NCBI RefSeq assembly: GCF_013256425.1
Contig: NZ_CP053904.1
Span: 4,278,001-4,342,000, forward strand
Length of the DNA: 64,000 nucleotides
DNA from: Hymenobacter sp. BRD67
GTDB lineage: Bacteria > Bacteroidota > Bacteroidia > Cytophagales > Hymenobacteraceae
Direction of reading: 5' to 3'
This document shows, piece by piece, positions 26,521-37,455 of this stretch. The notes below the pieces were generated by a model that was not told where the DNA came from, did no database searches, and saw nothing but the letters and a program-made list of their open reading frames with translations. The position numbers and the translations under genes were made by a program. Within the stretch, counting starts at the first letter, position 1. Each line of letters starts with the position of its first letter.

Positions 26521-27064
26521 CCGTTCATTGCGCTGAGGCCTGAATGAGGCTGAATAGTTTGTCCTGCAATGAGCTGACCATCGGGAGCGTGTGCGGCGGC
26601 AAGAGGTGGCCCGTACGCAGGCTATGCAAGAATGTCCCTACTGAAAAATCAGGCAATCAAGGCCTTAAACTGGGTCGTAATGCGTTGCAACGGTTTAGGA
26701 AGCCGTCTCACTTAAATTGCTGATGAGACGCCGCCGAGTCGGCCACGGCGGCGTCTCATCAGGTAAAGTAGCCCGTCGGGCTGAGCGTAGTGAAGCCTGA
26801 CGGGCTTTCAACTTCCTGAACAGCTTCATTATTTGATATACTGGCTGCCAATAATTTTCTCATTCGTCGACGAAAGCGCAAGGCAGGCCATCGCTACCTT
26901 CTCCCGGTATCAGTTGGGCAAAGACTAGCAGGGCTCCGGTCAACTTATTTCCGGAAGAAACAAGGTAACCTGTTCGTTTTTGGCTGGCTGCTTTACGTAT
27001 GCCCCTGGTAATGCCCCTGCTGGCCCGTGCAGGCTAGCACAGTCCAGCGGCACTTGCCCCTTTT
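26521..27064. other. Intergenic region without a supported gene
   Basis: 544 bases with no convincing coding sequence. The only structured parts are the terminator at 26721-26761 and an imperfect palindrome AGCCCGTC...GACGGGCT at about 26770-26807, which resembles dispersed Hymenobacter-type repeats. Confidence 0.5.
26721..26761. terminator. 16-bp perfect hairpin downstream of pyrC
   Basis: TGATGAGACGCCGCCG at 26721-26736 pairs perfectly with 26746-26761 around a nine-base loop. It probably ends the pyrBC transcript, though it lies 200 bases after the stop and lacks a T run. Confidence 0.6.
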
Positions 27065-28482
27065 ATGTCCGATTCTATCCCACACTCCCACTACGCGCGA
27101 GTGCTTGCCTGGCTCGACCAGCACCTGATTCGCCGGCTGTATACGCCACGGGTGCGGCGCCTCATTTTGCAAAGTCTGCCGTTTTGGATTGCCTCCCTGC
27201 TGACCGGCCTGGTAGCCGTAGGGTATGAACGAATATTTGTCTGGGCCGAGCAACTCAGCTTTGACTGGCTGGGCCGCGTGCCCCTGCTGGCCTTTGTGCT
27301 CACGCCGCTGGCCTTTCTGCTCTCGTGGGCGTTGGTGTACTACCTGGCACCTGCTGCGCGGGGCAGCGGTATCCCGCAGGTCATGGCCGGCATTGAGCTA
27401 TCCAACCCCGCTCAGCATCGGCATACCGAGTATTTGCTGAGTTTGCGGGTTGCTGCCGTCAAGGTTGTGAGCAGCGTCGTGCTGCTACTGGGTGGGGGCG
27501 TAATCGGGCGCGAAGGCCCCACTATCCAGATATCGGCCGCTATATTCCGGACTATCAATCGCTTGCAGCCAGCCAGCTGGCCACACCTTTCGCGCCAGAT
27601 TGCGCTGGTAACCGGCGGGGCAGCTGGCCTGGCGGCCGCCTTCAATACGCCGCTGGGGGCATCGTGTTCGTGGTTGAGGAGCTCACCCAGATTCACTTGT
27701 CGCGCTTCCGCCTGGCCGTATTCGCGGCCGTTATTATCGCCGGGCTCACGGCCCAGCAGTTTCTGGGTTCCTACCTCTACCTAGGCTTCCCGAAGGTGAC
27801 CTCTCCGGCCGGCTGGTTTCAGGTGCTGGCTATGGGCTGTGCACTGGCTTGCGGGCTGGCAGGGGCGCTGTTTGCCAAGGCGCTGCTAGCCGTGGGGCAG
27901 TACCGCCGCCGGTTCACAACCCTGGCGGCGCAACTGAGCTGGGTGCTGGGCTGTGGGGTGCTGATGGGCAGCCTGGCTTACCTGGTCGGCCGCGAAGGAA
28001 TCGGCACGGGCAAGCCAATTATCAATCAGCTGCTGTTTCAAAACAGCGGGGTCACCCCGGCTACCTGTTCCCGGCGCGCTTCGTGGGCATGGTGCTCAGC
28101 TATAGTGGCGGCGGGGCCGGCGGCGTGTTTGCCACCTCGCTGAGCGCGGGGCGCTGCTGGGCGATGGCCTGGCGCGGTTGGCCGGGGTGCCTGTGCCCGA
28201 CCGCAACCTGCTCATCCTGGTCAGCATGGTCGGCTTTCTGACCGGGGTGGTCCGTTCGCCGTTCACGGCTGCTATCCTGGTGCTGGAGATGACAGACCGG
28301 CACTCGGCTATTTTTCAATTGCTGCTCGGGCCATGCTGGCTCAGGCTGTTGCCGCGCTAGTCGACCCGCACTCCCTCTATGAGCACCTCAAGCAAGGCTT
28401 TATCCGGGAGTCGCTGGCGCAGGAGGTAGCTACCCAGCCTGACGTAGACGAAAAGCCTGCCCCAACACGCGTTGAAGAGTGA
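27065..28482 (+). CDS. ClC-family chloride channel/antiporter (four frameshifts)
   Basis: This membrane protein moves chloride or exchanges it for protons. Family signatures are in order: GSGIPQVMAG (helix D, Cl- site), GGGVIGREGPTIQISAA (helix F, GxEGP), AAGLAAAFNTPLGG, VVEEL (near the E of the H helix), GxIGTG-like IGTGKPIINQLL, and helix N GGGAGGVFATSL followed by VGFLTGVVRSPFTAAILVLEMT. Breaks near 27660, 28050, 28153 and 28328 each need one base, mostly in GGGG(G) runs; the repaired product is 473 residues ending with a short acidic tail and no CBS domains. GREGP keeps the gating glutamate. Confidence 0.88.
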
Positions 28483-28894
28483 AGCCTGCCCCGGCGCCCG
28501 TTAAAGACTAAAGTCGGGCTGCGGAGGCTCAGTGAGCAACAACCAATTCTATTGCTGAGCCAGGAAAATCCGTTAATAAAACAAGTCGTCTGGCTCCGCC
28601 TCTCTTTGGGTAAGGAGGCCGGCCCAAAGGGGCTCGTGAGGTAAGCTGGCTACACAGTTAGGTAGAGTAATTATATTATAATATATGTTATATAAAATAT
28701 ATGAAAACTACTTTTCACCTCGGCGTTGAACGATAGCTGAGCGAGGCTTTTCTTACGGCGCGGACGCCGAGACGCAAAGAGGCGTCTCTACATCCACCCT
28801 GAACTTGCTATAGGAAAGTCCCGGTAGCGGGGCATTCGCTTTGCCAGGTGAGAGAGCGCCGTGCTACCTTTCGCCCGCAACTCATGCCAAGCTT
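28483..28894. other. Intergenic region with repeat copy
   Basis: No gene is supported in these 412 bases. It holds repeat copy B at 28587-28643, an AT-rich stretch (28660-28705) and a small palindromic GAGACGCAAAGAGGCGTCTC near 28770-28790. Confidence 0.5.
28587..28643 (+). repeat. Interspersed repeat, copy B
   Basis: It has the ordered blocks GTCTGGCTCCGCCTCTCTTT, GGAGGCCGGCC and GGGGCTCGTGAGG, matching copies at 5251-5325 (reverse) and 37187-37240. Confidence 0.55.
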
Positions 28895-31219
28895 ATGTTT
28901 AAGTACGTATTGGCCTTGTGGCCGCCACGCTTTTTAGTATTGCCGGGCTACGGCTCAGCAGCGACCCGTTCTTACGGACCAGGACTATGCCCGCGCTGAG
29001 CGCTTTATGGGCTATAATACCCAGGCCCTGGTAGATGGCATCCCCGGCCAGCCCCACTGGCTGCCGGGCGACCGCTTCTGGTACCGCGTACTGACGGCCA
29101 AGGGTAGCGAGTTTGTGCTGGTTGACCCGGTCCGCAAAACCCGCACGGCCGCTTTCGACCACGCCAGGCTGGCCGCGGCGCTATCTGAGGCCAGCGGCAA
29201 AACCTACGAGGCCGGCCGGCTGCCATTTCGTGACATTGCCTTTTCGCCCGATGAAAAGTCGGTTTCCTTCGCTGCCGCCGGTAAAAGCTGGCAGTACAAC
29301 CTCAGCAGCGGCCAGCTAAGCCCCGGTGATGCCCAGCCCGGCCCCAACGCGCAGAACGAAGTGGAGTCGCCCAATGGCCGGCTGGCCGCCTACATCAAGG
29401 ACTATAACCTGTGGGTCCGCGACACGAAAACCAACCAGGCCACCCAGCTTACTACTGACGGCGTTAAGGACTACGGCTACGCCACTGACAATGCCGGCTG
29501 GACCCACAGCGACCAGCCGGTGCTGCGCTGGTCGCCAGACTCGCGCAAAATTGCTACTTTCCGGCAAGACCAGCGCGCCGTGGGCGACATGTACCTGATG
29601 ACGACCAACGTAGGCCACCCCACGCTGAAAGCGTGGAAGTACCCGCTGGCCGGCGACAAGGACATTGCCATGATTGAGCGGGTGATTATTGAAGTGAACA
29701 GCCCCAAAGTGGTGCGCTTGCAAGTAGCTCCGGACCCGCACCGTGCGTCGCTGTCGGATGATATTTCGAGCAGCGGCACCTTCGACGACGTGGATTGGAG
29801 CCCCGACGCCAGCCAGCTGGCTTTTGTATCGACCTCGCGCGACCACAAGCAGGAAAAGCTGCGCGTGGCCGATGCCGCCACCGGCGCAGTACGCGACGTA
29901 TTTGCCGAAACCGTGGCTACGCAGTACGAATCGGGCCAGCACGCCATCAACTGGCGCTACCTGCCCAAAACCAAGGAGGTTATCTGGTACTCGGAGCGTG
30001 ATGACTGGGGACACCTGTATCTCTACGACGCGGTCAGCGGCACGCTGAAACACCAGATTACCAAGGGCAACTTTGTAGTGACGCAGCTGCTGCGGGTAGA
30101 CGAGGCCAAGCGCCAGCTTTACTTCCTGGCTGATGGGCGCGAGCCGGGCAACCCGTATTTTACGCACCTCTACCGCATTGGGCTGGATGGCAAGAACCTG
30201 ACGTTGCTCACGCCCGAGGCCGGCAACCACCAGGTGGCACTGGCGCCCTCGGGCCGCTACTTTCTCGACACCTACTCGCAGCCCGACAAGCCGGGCGCAA
30301 CCGTGCTGCGCGGGGCCGATGGTAAGCTGATTTTAACGGTGGAGAAAACCGATATCTCGCGCCTTACGGCCACCGGCTGGAAAGCGCCCGCGCCCATCAC
30401 GGTGAAAGCCCAGGACGGCCGGACGGACCTCTACGGCCTGATGTTCACGCCCACGACGCTGGACCCGGCCAAAAAGTACCCGATTATAAATTATATCTAC
30501 CCCGGCCCGCAGGGTGGGGCGTGGGTAGCTGGTCGTTTTCGGCGGCGCGCGGCGATAATCAGGCGCTGGCCGAGCTGGGCTTTGTGGTGGTGGTGATTGA
30601 GGGCAGCTGCAACCCGCTGCGCTCCAAGTCTTATCACGATGGCTGCTACGGCAATATGGCCGAAAACACGCTCTCGGACCAGGTGACTGGTATGCGGCAG
30701 CTGGCGCAAAAGTATCCGTACATCGACCTGGAGCGGGCCGGCATCTGGGGGCACTCGGGCGGCGGCTACGCCACGGCTGCGGCCATGTTTCGCTACCCTG
30801 ACTTCTTCAAAGTGGGCATTTCGGAGTCGGGTAACCATGAAAACCGCAACTACGAAGACGATTGGGCCGAGCGCTATATCGGCCTGCTCAAAACCAACCC
30901 CGACGGCACCACCAACTACGACAATCAGGCCAATGCCATCTTCGCCAAGAACTTGAAAGGCAAGCTGATGCTGGCCCACGGCCTCATGGACGACAACGTG
31001 CCTTCTTCCAATACGATGCTCGTGGTGGAGGCCCTCACTAAAGCCAACAAGAGCTACGACCTGGTAGTGTTTCCAAACGCAGCGCACGGCTACGGCGCCT
31101 ACTCGCCCTATATGACACGCCGCCGCTGGGACTACTTTGTGCAGAACCTGGCGGGTGCCCAGCCGCCGCACGACTACGAAATGAAGCCCGCGCCCGACCC
31201 GCGCAATGTGGTGCAGTAG
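28895..31219 (+). CDS. S9 family dipeptidyl peptidase IV-like enzyme (frameshifted)
   Basis: This is an exported prolyl-type serine peptidase of about 775 residues. The N-terminal propeller (DPPIV_N) shows DYARAERFMGYN, YIKDYNLWVRD and LRWSPDSRKIATFRQDQR. The C-terminal alpha/beta hydrolase has the nucleophile in GIWGHSGGGYATA, the acid in GLMDDNVP and the histidine in FPNAAHGYG. Two indels lie in the signal peptide (28895-29007), where the frame should read MFKYVLAL..AATLFSIAG and AQQRPVLTDQ. One lies near 30515 before VGSWSFSAARGDNQALAELGF. It likely trims Xaa-Pro dipeptides in the periplasm. Confidence 0.88.
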
Positions 31220-31287
31220 ACGAAGCAGTGAATAGCTGCTGGCGGGGCCAGTGCCTTGTCCTTGTTAATACGTTTGCTGTATTAATT

Positions 31288-34200
31288 CTATATACTAACT
31301 GGTGTTGGCTTGTTAGTGGCAGCAGCTTCGCCCCGCCCGTAAGCCAGGCGCAGCAGGCTGGGCAGCACCACAAGCAGCAGCGGCAACGCCAGCAGCAGGC
31401 CCCCGATGACGGCAATGGCCAGCGGCTGGTGCAGCTGCGCGCCGGCCCCAATGCCCAGCGCCAGCGGGGCCAGCGCCACAATGGCCGAGAGTGCCGTCAT
31501 AAGCTTGGGGCGCAGCCGGGCGGCGATGGAGTAGGCAATGGCCGCCTCCACCGGGCCGCCTTCGGCTCGGAAGTCGTTGAACTGCTGGAAGGTAAAGATG
31601 GCATTTTCTCCGATGATGCCTACTACCATGATGAGGCCGGTGTAGGAGCCTACATTCAGCGGCGTATTGGTAAGGTACAGCGCTAGGCTGCCCCCGGCCG
31701 GCCCCAGGATAGCGACGAGTAGAATCAGCCCCGCAGCCTTTATATCCCGGAACAGAAATAAGCCGACCGCGAATACCAGCAAACAAGCCGTGCCCAGGAT
31801 GGTTAGCAGTTCCTGGAACGACTGCTGCTGCTCGGCGTAGGAGCCACCGTACTGGATGAAATAGCCGGGCGGCAGCGGTACATCACGCACAATCTTCTGC
31901 TGAATCTCCTGCATGGCCGAGCCTAGGTCGCGGCCGTCGAGGCGGGCAGTCACGGCCGTCATAGCTTGCAGGTTTTCCCGGTTCAACTCGGCGCTGCTTG
32001 TCGTCACGGTCACGTCGGCCAGCTCGTCGAGGCGGCGGCGCTGTCCATTGGGCAGAAATACGGGCTCACCGCGCATTTGGGCCAGGGTAGCCTCGGCCGC
32101 CTGCGGGTAGCGTAGCCGGATGTTGAGCAGCTGCTCGCCGCTGAGCACGTTGCCGGCCACCGTGCCCCCCAGCTGCGTTTGCAGCTGCGTCTGGAAGCTG
32201 GTAGCCGTAAGGCCAAATTGGGCCAGCTTGCGCGGGTTGGGGCGCACGTCCACGCTGGGGCCTACCTGCACGATGCCGTTAAAAACGTCGGCCGTGCCGG
32301 CGGTTTTTGTCACCACCTCGGTTACCTGGTTGGCCAGGGCATAGCGCTGCGTGGGGTCGGGGCCAAAAACCTTTATTTCAATGGGTTGCACGGTGCTCAT
32401 CAGGTCGCCGAGCATGTCGCCGATAACCTGGCCGAAGTCTACCACCAGGGCCGGCTCCGTGGATTCGATGCGCTGGCGCAGGTCAGCAATCACTTCTTCG
32501 GTTGAGCGCTTACGGTCGGTTTTGAGGCGGATGAGGTAGTCGCCGCTGTTGGGCTCGGTGATGAAGAAGCCCATTTGCGTGCCGGTCCGGCGTGAGTAGC
32601 TTGCCACTTCGGGCACCTTCACGATAAGCTTTTCGGCCTGGCGCAGCATGCGGTCGGTTTCGTCGAGGCCCGTGCCGGGCGGCGAATGGTAGTCCAGCAC
32701 AATGGCGCCCTCGTCCATGTCGGGCAAAAAGCCGGTGGCCAGGCGTGGAATGACGAACGCCATCACCCCCAGCAGCAGCAGAATTCCCACCACGCTATAA
32801 GCTGGGTGGCGGATAACTGAGCGCACCCACGGTATGTCGTGGTGCTGGGTCGTAGCCGTCGTGTCGTTTTCCGTAACCGCTTGCCCGCCCTTCATTTGCT
32901 TGGAAGGCCCGGATGCGCGCTTTTCCAGCTCCAGGCTGTCGTCGGCGGCCACGGTGGTGGCATCGGCGGGGCATCGGGAGGGCCAAAGCCATCGCTGGCC
33001 GGCAGCGGACTGGTTGGTTGGGTTGCCTTGTTCTTTTTGCTGAGCAGGAGGTAGGCGACCGGCAGCCCGAGCCAAGCTACGAAAAAGGAGCACACCAGCG
33101 CCACTACCATTGTGGTAGCGAGTACTTTAAAATATGCTCCGGCCACACCACCCAGCAGGGCGAAGGGCAGGAAAATTACGATGGTGCTGAGGCTCGACCC
33201 TATCAGGGCGGGTAATAAGTGTTTTACTGAGCGCTCCACTACCTCACCGGGCGTGGCAGCCGGGTGCTCTTCGCCCACCCGGTGCAGTTGCTCAACCATC
33301 ACCACCGCGTCGTCAATCATGAGGCCGATGGCGGCGGCAATTGCCCCTAGGGTCATGATGTTGAGCGAATAGCCCAGCACGAAGTAAAGTACTGCCAGGG
33401 TCAGGGCCAGGGCCACCGGAATGGTAAGCACCAGCGTGAGCGACGCCTTCCACGAGCGCAGGAATAGCGACGTCACCACCAGGGCCAGCGCCAGACCAAT
33501 CCACAGAGAATCCTGCACCGAGCGCACGACTTCCGACACGAAATCGGCTTGGTCGTAGTAAGGCGCCAGCTTAATGCCGCGGGGCAGGCCCACGCGCAGG
33601 GCAGCCACTTTGGCGGCCACGCCCTGGCTGACTTCCACCACGTTGGCCGCTGGCTGGCGCTGCACCGAGATGAGTACCGCGTCGTGCCCGTTGGCATTGA
33701 TGCGGATGTATTCGGGCTGTTCGCCGATGCGCACCGTGGCTACGTCGGCCAGACGCACAATGCGGCGGTTATCATTGCGCAGCACCACATTCTCCAGGTC
33801 TTCTTTCTGGAGAATAGTCGCGTCCGTCACCGTGAGGTAGAGGCGGCGGTAGTCGGCCAGATAGCCGTTGCTCTGCACAAAATTGGTGTTATTCAGCGCG
33901 GTCTGCACAGCTTCGGGGCCAATGCCCAGGGCCGCTAGCTGGGTTGGAATCAGCTCTACCTCATACTCCTTGGTGCGTCCGCCCTGAATTTGCACGGCCG
34001 CTACCCCCTCCACCTGCGAGATAAAAGGCTTAATCGTGTAGAGGGCCAGTCGCCGCAGCTCCAGGGCCGAGTGGCCGGGCGCCTCCAGTGTGTACCCCAT
34101 CACCGGCAGAATGGCCGGGTTCATGCGCTCCACGCTGATGTTGATAGTGGCAGGCAGGCTGCCCCGGGCCTGGTTGAGACGGCTTTCAATGAGCTGCTGG

Positions 34201-34508
34201 GCCTGCACCACATCGACGCCCCAGTTGAGATAGGCCGAGATTTCGCATGACCCCCGGCTGGTGGTCGAGCGCAACAGCCGCAGGCCCGGTACCTGCTTCA
34301 TGGCATCTTCCAGCGGCTTGGTCACGGTCACCATCACGCGGTCAACCGGCGCCAGGCCTACGTCGGCAATCACCTTCACTTTGGGGAAAGTCACTTCCGG
34401 AAACAGGGCTACCGTGAGGCGCCGGTAAGCCAGCCCGCCCAGCGCGAGCGCCAGCGCCAGCAGCACCGCGATGGGGGCCTTGTAGGCCTGCAAAAAAGGA
34501 GTGCGCAT
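31288..34508 (-). CDS. RND efflux transporter permease (frameshifted)
   Basis: This is the inner-membrane pump of a tripartite efflux system, about 1073 residues after repair. The start MRTPFLQAYKAPIAVLLALAL is TM1; the first periplasmic half follows, then TM4 with GLMIDDAVVMVEQLHR (Asp-Asp proton relay) and SSLSTIVIFLPFALLGG. The second half begins VRSVIRHPAYSVVGILLLLGV, and the end has the TM10-12 region GPAGGSLALYL and ARLRPKLMTALSAIVALAPLALG. The frame breaks near 32950-32990 in the poorly conserved central loop. The Asp pair fits the drug/HAE type more than the CzcA type; the substrate is not known. It is last in a TolC-adaptor-RND operon. Confidence 0.88.
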
Positions 34509-34539
34509 ACGAAGTCTGAGAAAATAAAAACGGCGCTCC

Positions 34540-35503
34540 TTATTCGGTGGTCGCCGGCACAGCTTGGCCAGCGCGCTGCACTTTCACGGCTGCTGTATCG
34601 CCGAGGCCGTAGTTGCCGCTGAATAAAATTTTATCGCGACTGGTAAACGTGGGGGACTTAATTTCGACGCGGTCAGTTTGCTGGTTGCCCACGGTCACCG
34701 GCACCTTTATGGCCGTCGAATCATTGAGCAGGCGCATGACCCAGAATTCCGTCTGCGTTTCGTCGGTGAGCAGTGCGGCGCGGGTAGGGTGGGGGTGAGG
34801 TGGGGAGCGGTACGGTCGAGCTCGACCTGCACGGCCAGGTTTTCGGGCAGGTCGGGCACCGCGCCGGTGGGCCGCACGGTGTAGCGCTGGGTTTGCAGAG
34901 TAGCGTCGCCGGTAGCCAGCTCCTGGGTCACGCGCCCAGGTAGCACGCGCCCGTCGGGGAGCTTGATGCGGCAGCTCTGGCCGGTGTGCACGTAGCGCAG
35001 CTGCGTCACGGGCACGTCAAGCAGAAACCCAAACCGGTTACGGTCGTAGCTCATGGCCAGCTGCTCGCCATCCTGCACATAGTCTCCGGCCAGCTTATCG
35101 ACCGTGGCGAGCACGCCCGCCTGGGTGGCTTTTATTCGGATAATGCCCGAAAAGCGCAGCCCGGGGTCGCCGGTAAGCTTGTCGAGATGCAGCACCCGGC
35201 TCTCCTTTGTTTGCATCGTAAAGATAGTCTGGCCCGCCGCCACGCGTTGGCCCGGCACCGGCACCGGAGCCAGCAGGTAGCCAGTGGTGGTGGCCCGTAG
35301 CACGTCTTTGGCCGGGTAGGCCGACACCGCGCTCAGTTGCAACACATCAGTAAGCGTATCGTGCTGCACGGTACCCACCGTGACGATAGCGCGAGGCTTT
35401 ACCTCCGCCTCCCCTGCGGGGGCGCCTCAGCGGCCGGGGTGCTTCCCGAATGGCAGGCAGTGAGTAAAAGCAGTAAGCAAGCAAACGGAAGGCGGTAGGA
35501 CAT
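34540..35503 (-). CDS. Periplasmic adaptor lipoprotein of RND efflux system (two frameshifts)
   Basis: This protein links the pump with the outer-membrane channel. It starts MSYRLPFACLLLLLTACHSG, a lipoprotein signal, then (frame break near 35425 in CCCCC) EVKPRAIVTVGTVQHDTLTDVLQLSAVSAY. A lipoyl-like half follows (TTTGYLLAPVPVPGQRVAAGQTIFTM, IKATQAGVLATVDKLAGDYVQDGEQLA), then a beta-barrel region. After a second break near 34785 the tail reads MRLLNDSTAIKVPVTVGNQQ...VQRAGQAVPATTE. Repaired length is about 321 residues, short for an HlyD/AcrA protein, with a reduced coiled-coil hairpin. Confidence 0.78.
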
Positions 35504-35644
35504 GGGGTAAGCATAGTAAAAGGTCAGCAGCTCGTAACGAGCACGGTAGACCTTAGCGGAGCAAACGCGTCAGCAAAAGGCTAAGCCACCTGGGGGTTCG
35601 CTTATAAAAGGTTGTCAGGCAGTGAATAAAAGGAGCTACCCGCA

Positions 35645-36966
35645 TCATTCACCCAGATAATCCAGGGCATATTGGCTGCGCAGGCGGTCAGTTTCGGCTT
35701 GGGTAAGGCTAAATTGCAGGGTACGGTAGCTCGTCACCAGGTTGAGGTAATCGAGAATAAGTACGTCGCCCGTGGCCAGCTGCTGCTGGGCGGCGCCCAC
35801 CAGCGCCTCGGCCACCCGCAGTTGCTCGCGAATGCGCGCGGCCAACGCCTCGGAGGCCCGGATGAGCCCTCGCAGCTGGTCGTACTGTTGCTGCCGCTGA
35901 ATAGTCAGAAATTGCCGGTACCCGCGTCGGCTCTGCTCGGTCAGGTCGATGCGCTGGTATTGCAACTGCCGCTGGTGGCCATCAAAAATGGGCAGCGAAA
36001 GCAGAAAGCCCGCCCCAAAGCCGGTGCTGTGACCCAAGGCAAGCAATGCCGGCTGCGACGACTGGACGCCCGCGTCCACCACCGCGCTCAGCTTAGGCCG
36101 GTAGGTGGCATCTACGGCTTGGCGGTCCAGCACATTCCGCAGGCTGTCAAGCGTATATCGCCGCTGGGTAATGGAGGTGAGGCCAGCCAGCCCCCGGTGG
36201 GTAGGCGGCTCGGGGGCGTAAGCGCCAGCAGCACCGTATCGCCCACGCCGGCCAGGTAGCGTAGCGTACCCAGCTCCCGCCGGTAGGCAAGGCGGTTTTG
36301 TTCCACCGTCACCTCCTGGGTGCGTACCGATAGGTAAAAGCTTAGGTATTGCGTCTGCTTGAAAATACCGGCGTTCACGAGCTGGCGCAGCTGGTTATCC
36401 TGCTGGCGCAGCTGCGCCAGCAGTGTGCGACTAAAATCAAGCTGCAGCTGGGCAGTATAGGCTGTAAGAAACTGGTCGGTCACGGAGCGACGCAAATCGA
36501 GCTGCGAAAGCTGTCCGCTGTTGCGTAACGCCAGCCCTTGGTTGCCCAGGATGCGGTAGTCGGTTTGCAGCTGAAAACGGTTGAGCACTGGCTTGGTCGC
36601 CTGTGCATAGCTGGCGTAGTTGCCGCCGTTGCTCACGGCTTGGTCGTAGCCCAGTACTTGGTCGCCATTTTTATTGGTCAAAACGGGCGTGGCCACGGCG
36701 GCCCCAACACCAGCCACTTGCAGGCCATTCTGCGCTTTGCGACGCAGGCTGTCGAGGCGGTTCTGCGCTACTTGGTTGCGCAGGTCGTTCAGCAGCGGGC
36801 TCCGCTGGTAGGCTGTCGCCAAAAAGCCAGGCAGCGCGCGCGGACTGGCTGGCTCTGGCATCGGTAAGGTTGGCAGGGTTGCCAGGCTGGAAGGGCTTAC
36901 CTGAGCTTGGGCTACCGTCCCAGTTAACAGTAAGCCAAGCAGTAGTAAGCGAAGGCAAATAAGCAT
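35645..36966 (-). CDS. TolC-family outer-membrane efflux protein (frameshifted)
   Basis: The outer-membrane channel of the tripartite system. A signal peptide (LRLLLLGLLLTGTVAQAQ) is followed by two helical/strand repeats typical of OEP proteins (FLATAYQRSPLLNDLRNQVAQNRLD; LDRQAVDATYRPKLSAVVDAGVQ...LSLPIFDGHQRQLQYQ). The frame breaks near 36213, where CCCCC lacks one C; repair gives ALTPPEPPTHRGLAGLTSITQRRYTLDSLRN and 440 residues in total. It is first in the minus-strand operon followed by the adaptor and the RND pump. Confidence 0.85.
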
Positions 36967-37186
36967 ACTATAAAGGTCAGCTGAAATTCTGAAGAAAAAC
37001 GGAGAAATTAAATTAATTTATATGAGTAATAATTAAAATATTATTAAAATGTAAGTTTATTGCCTAGCTTGTACGAACAATTAGCCCCGTCGTAGCAAAG
37101 CAGTCACAAAATGAAGCATGCCCAGTGGCGAAACTCCTTGGGCAGCTAAACAACACGCTGTTTAGCGCAAATGTGTACACGACTAT

Positions 37187-37240
37187 TTGACTGGCTCCCC
37201 TCTCCTTTCTCCATTTCGGGGAAGGGGCCGGGGTGAGGCC
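37187..37240 (+). repeat. Interspersed repeat, copy C
   Basis: GACTGGCTCCCCTCTCCTTT, GGGGAAGGGGCCGGGGTGAGG. This is the best-preserved copy of the family also seen at 5251-5325 and 28587-28643. Confidence 0.6.
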
Positions 37241-37328
37241 ACAGCTAGAACGAAACAGGTATCCTGATTGCAAAACTGCACTAGTGCGGTCATGGTAGGG
37301 ATTGCGTTGGGTATAGCGAAAGCAGACG

Positions 37329-37366
37329 CACAAAAAAACGCCGACCTGCGGGCCGGCGCTTTTTGA
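37329..37366 (-). terminator. icd terminator
   Basis: On the minus strand AAAGCGCCGGCC-CGCA-GGTCGGCG (one mismatch) is followed by TTTTTT, about 90 bases after the icd stop. Confidence 0.7.
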
Positions 37367-37455
37367 TTCTGATTTTGATTCTAAAGCTATTTAGGAAGTA
37401 ATAGTAAGCCTGGTTTCCAGCAGGATAAACCTATCGGGTTGGCGTAACCCGCGAC

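Larger units (their letters stand above)
36967..37455. other. Intergenic region: AT-rich promoter stretch, repeat copy C and icd terminator
   Basis: No gene is supported. The AT-rich part (36990-37060) upstream of the TolC gene probably holds the efflux operon promoter. Repeat copy C is at 37187-37240 and a terminator hairpin at 37329-37366. Confidence 0.5.

Noticed and set aside
28660..28705. AT-rich stretch upstream of the S9 peptidase as a third copy of the 24-bp palindrome
   Set aside because: It contains TAATATAT-like words but no 24-base dyad with the AAATTT centre.
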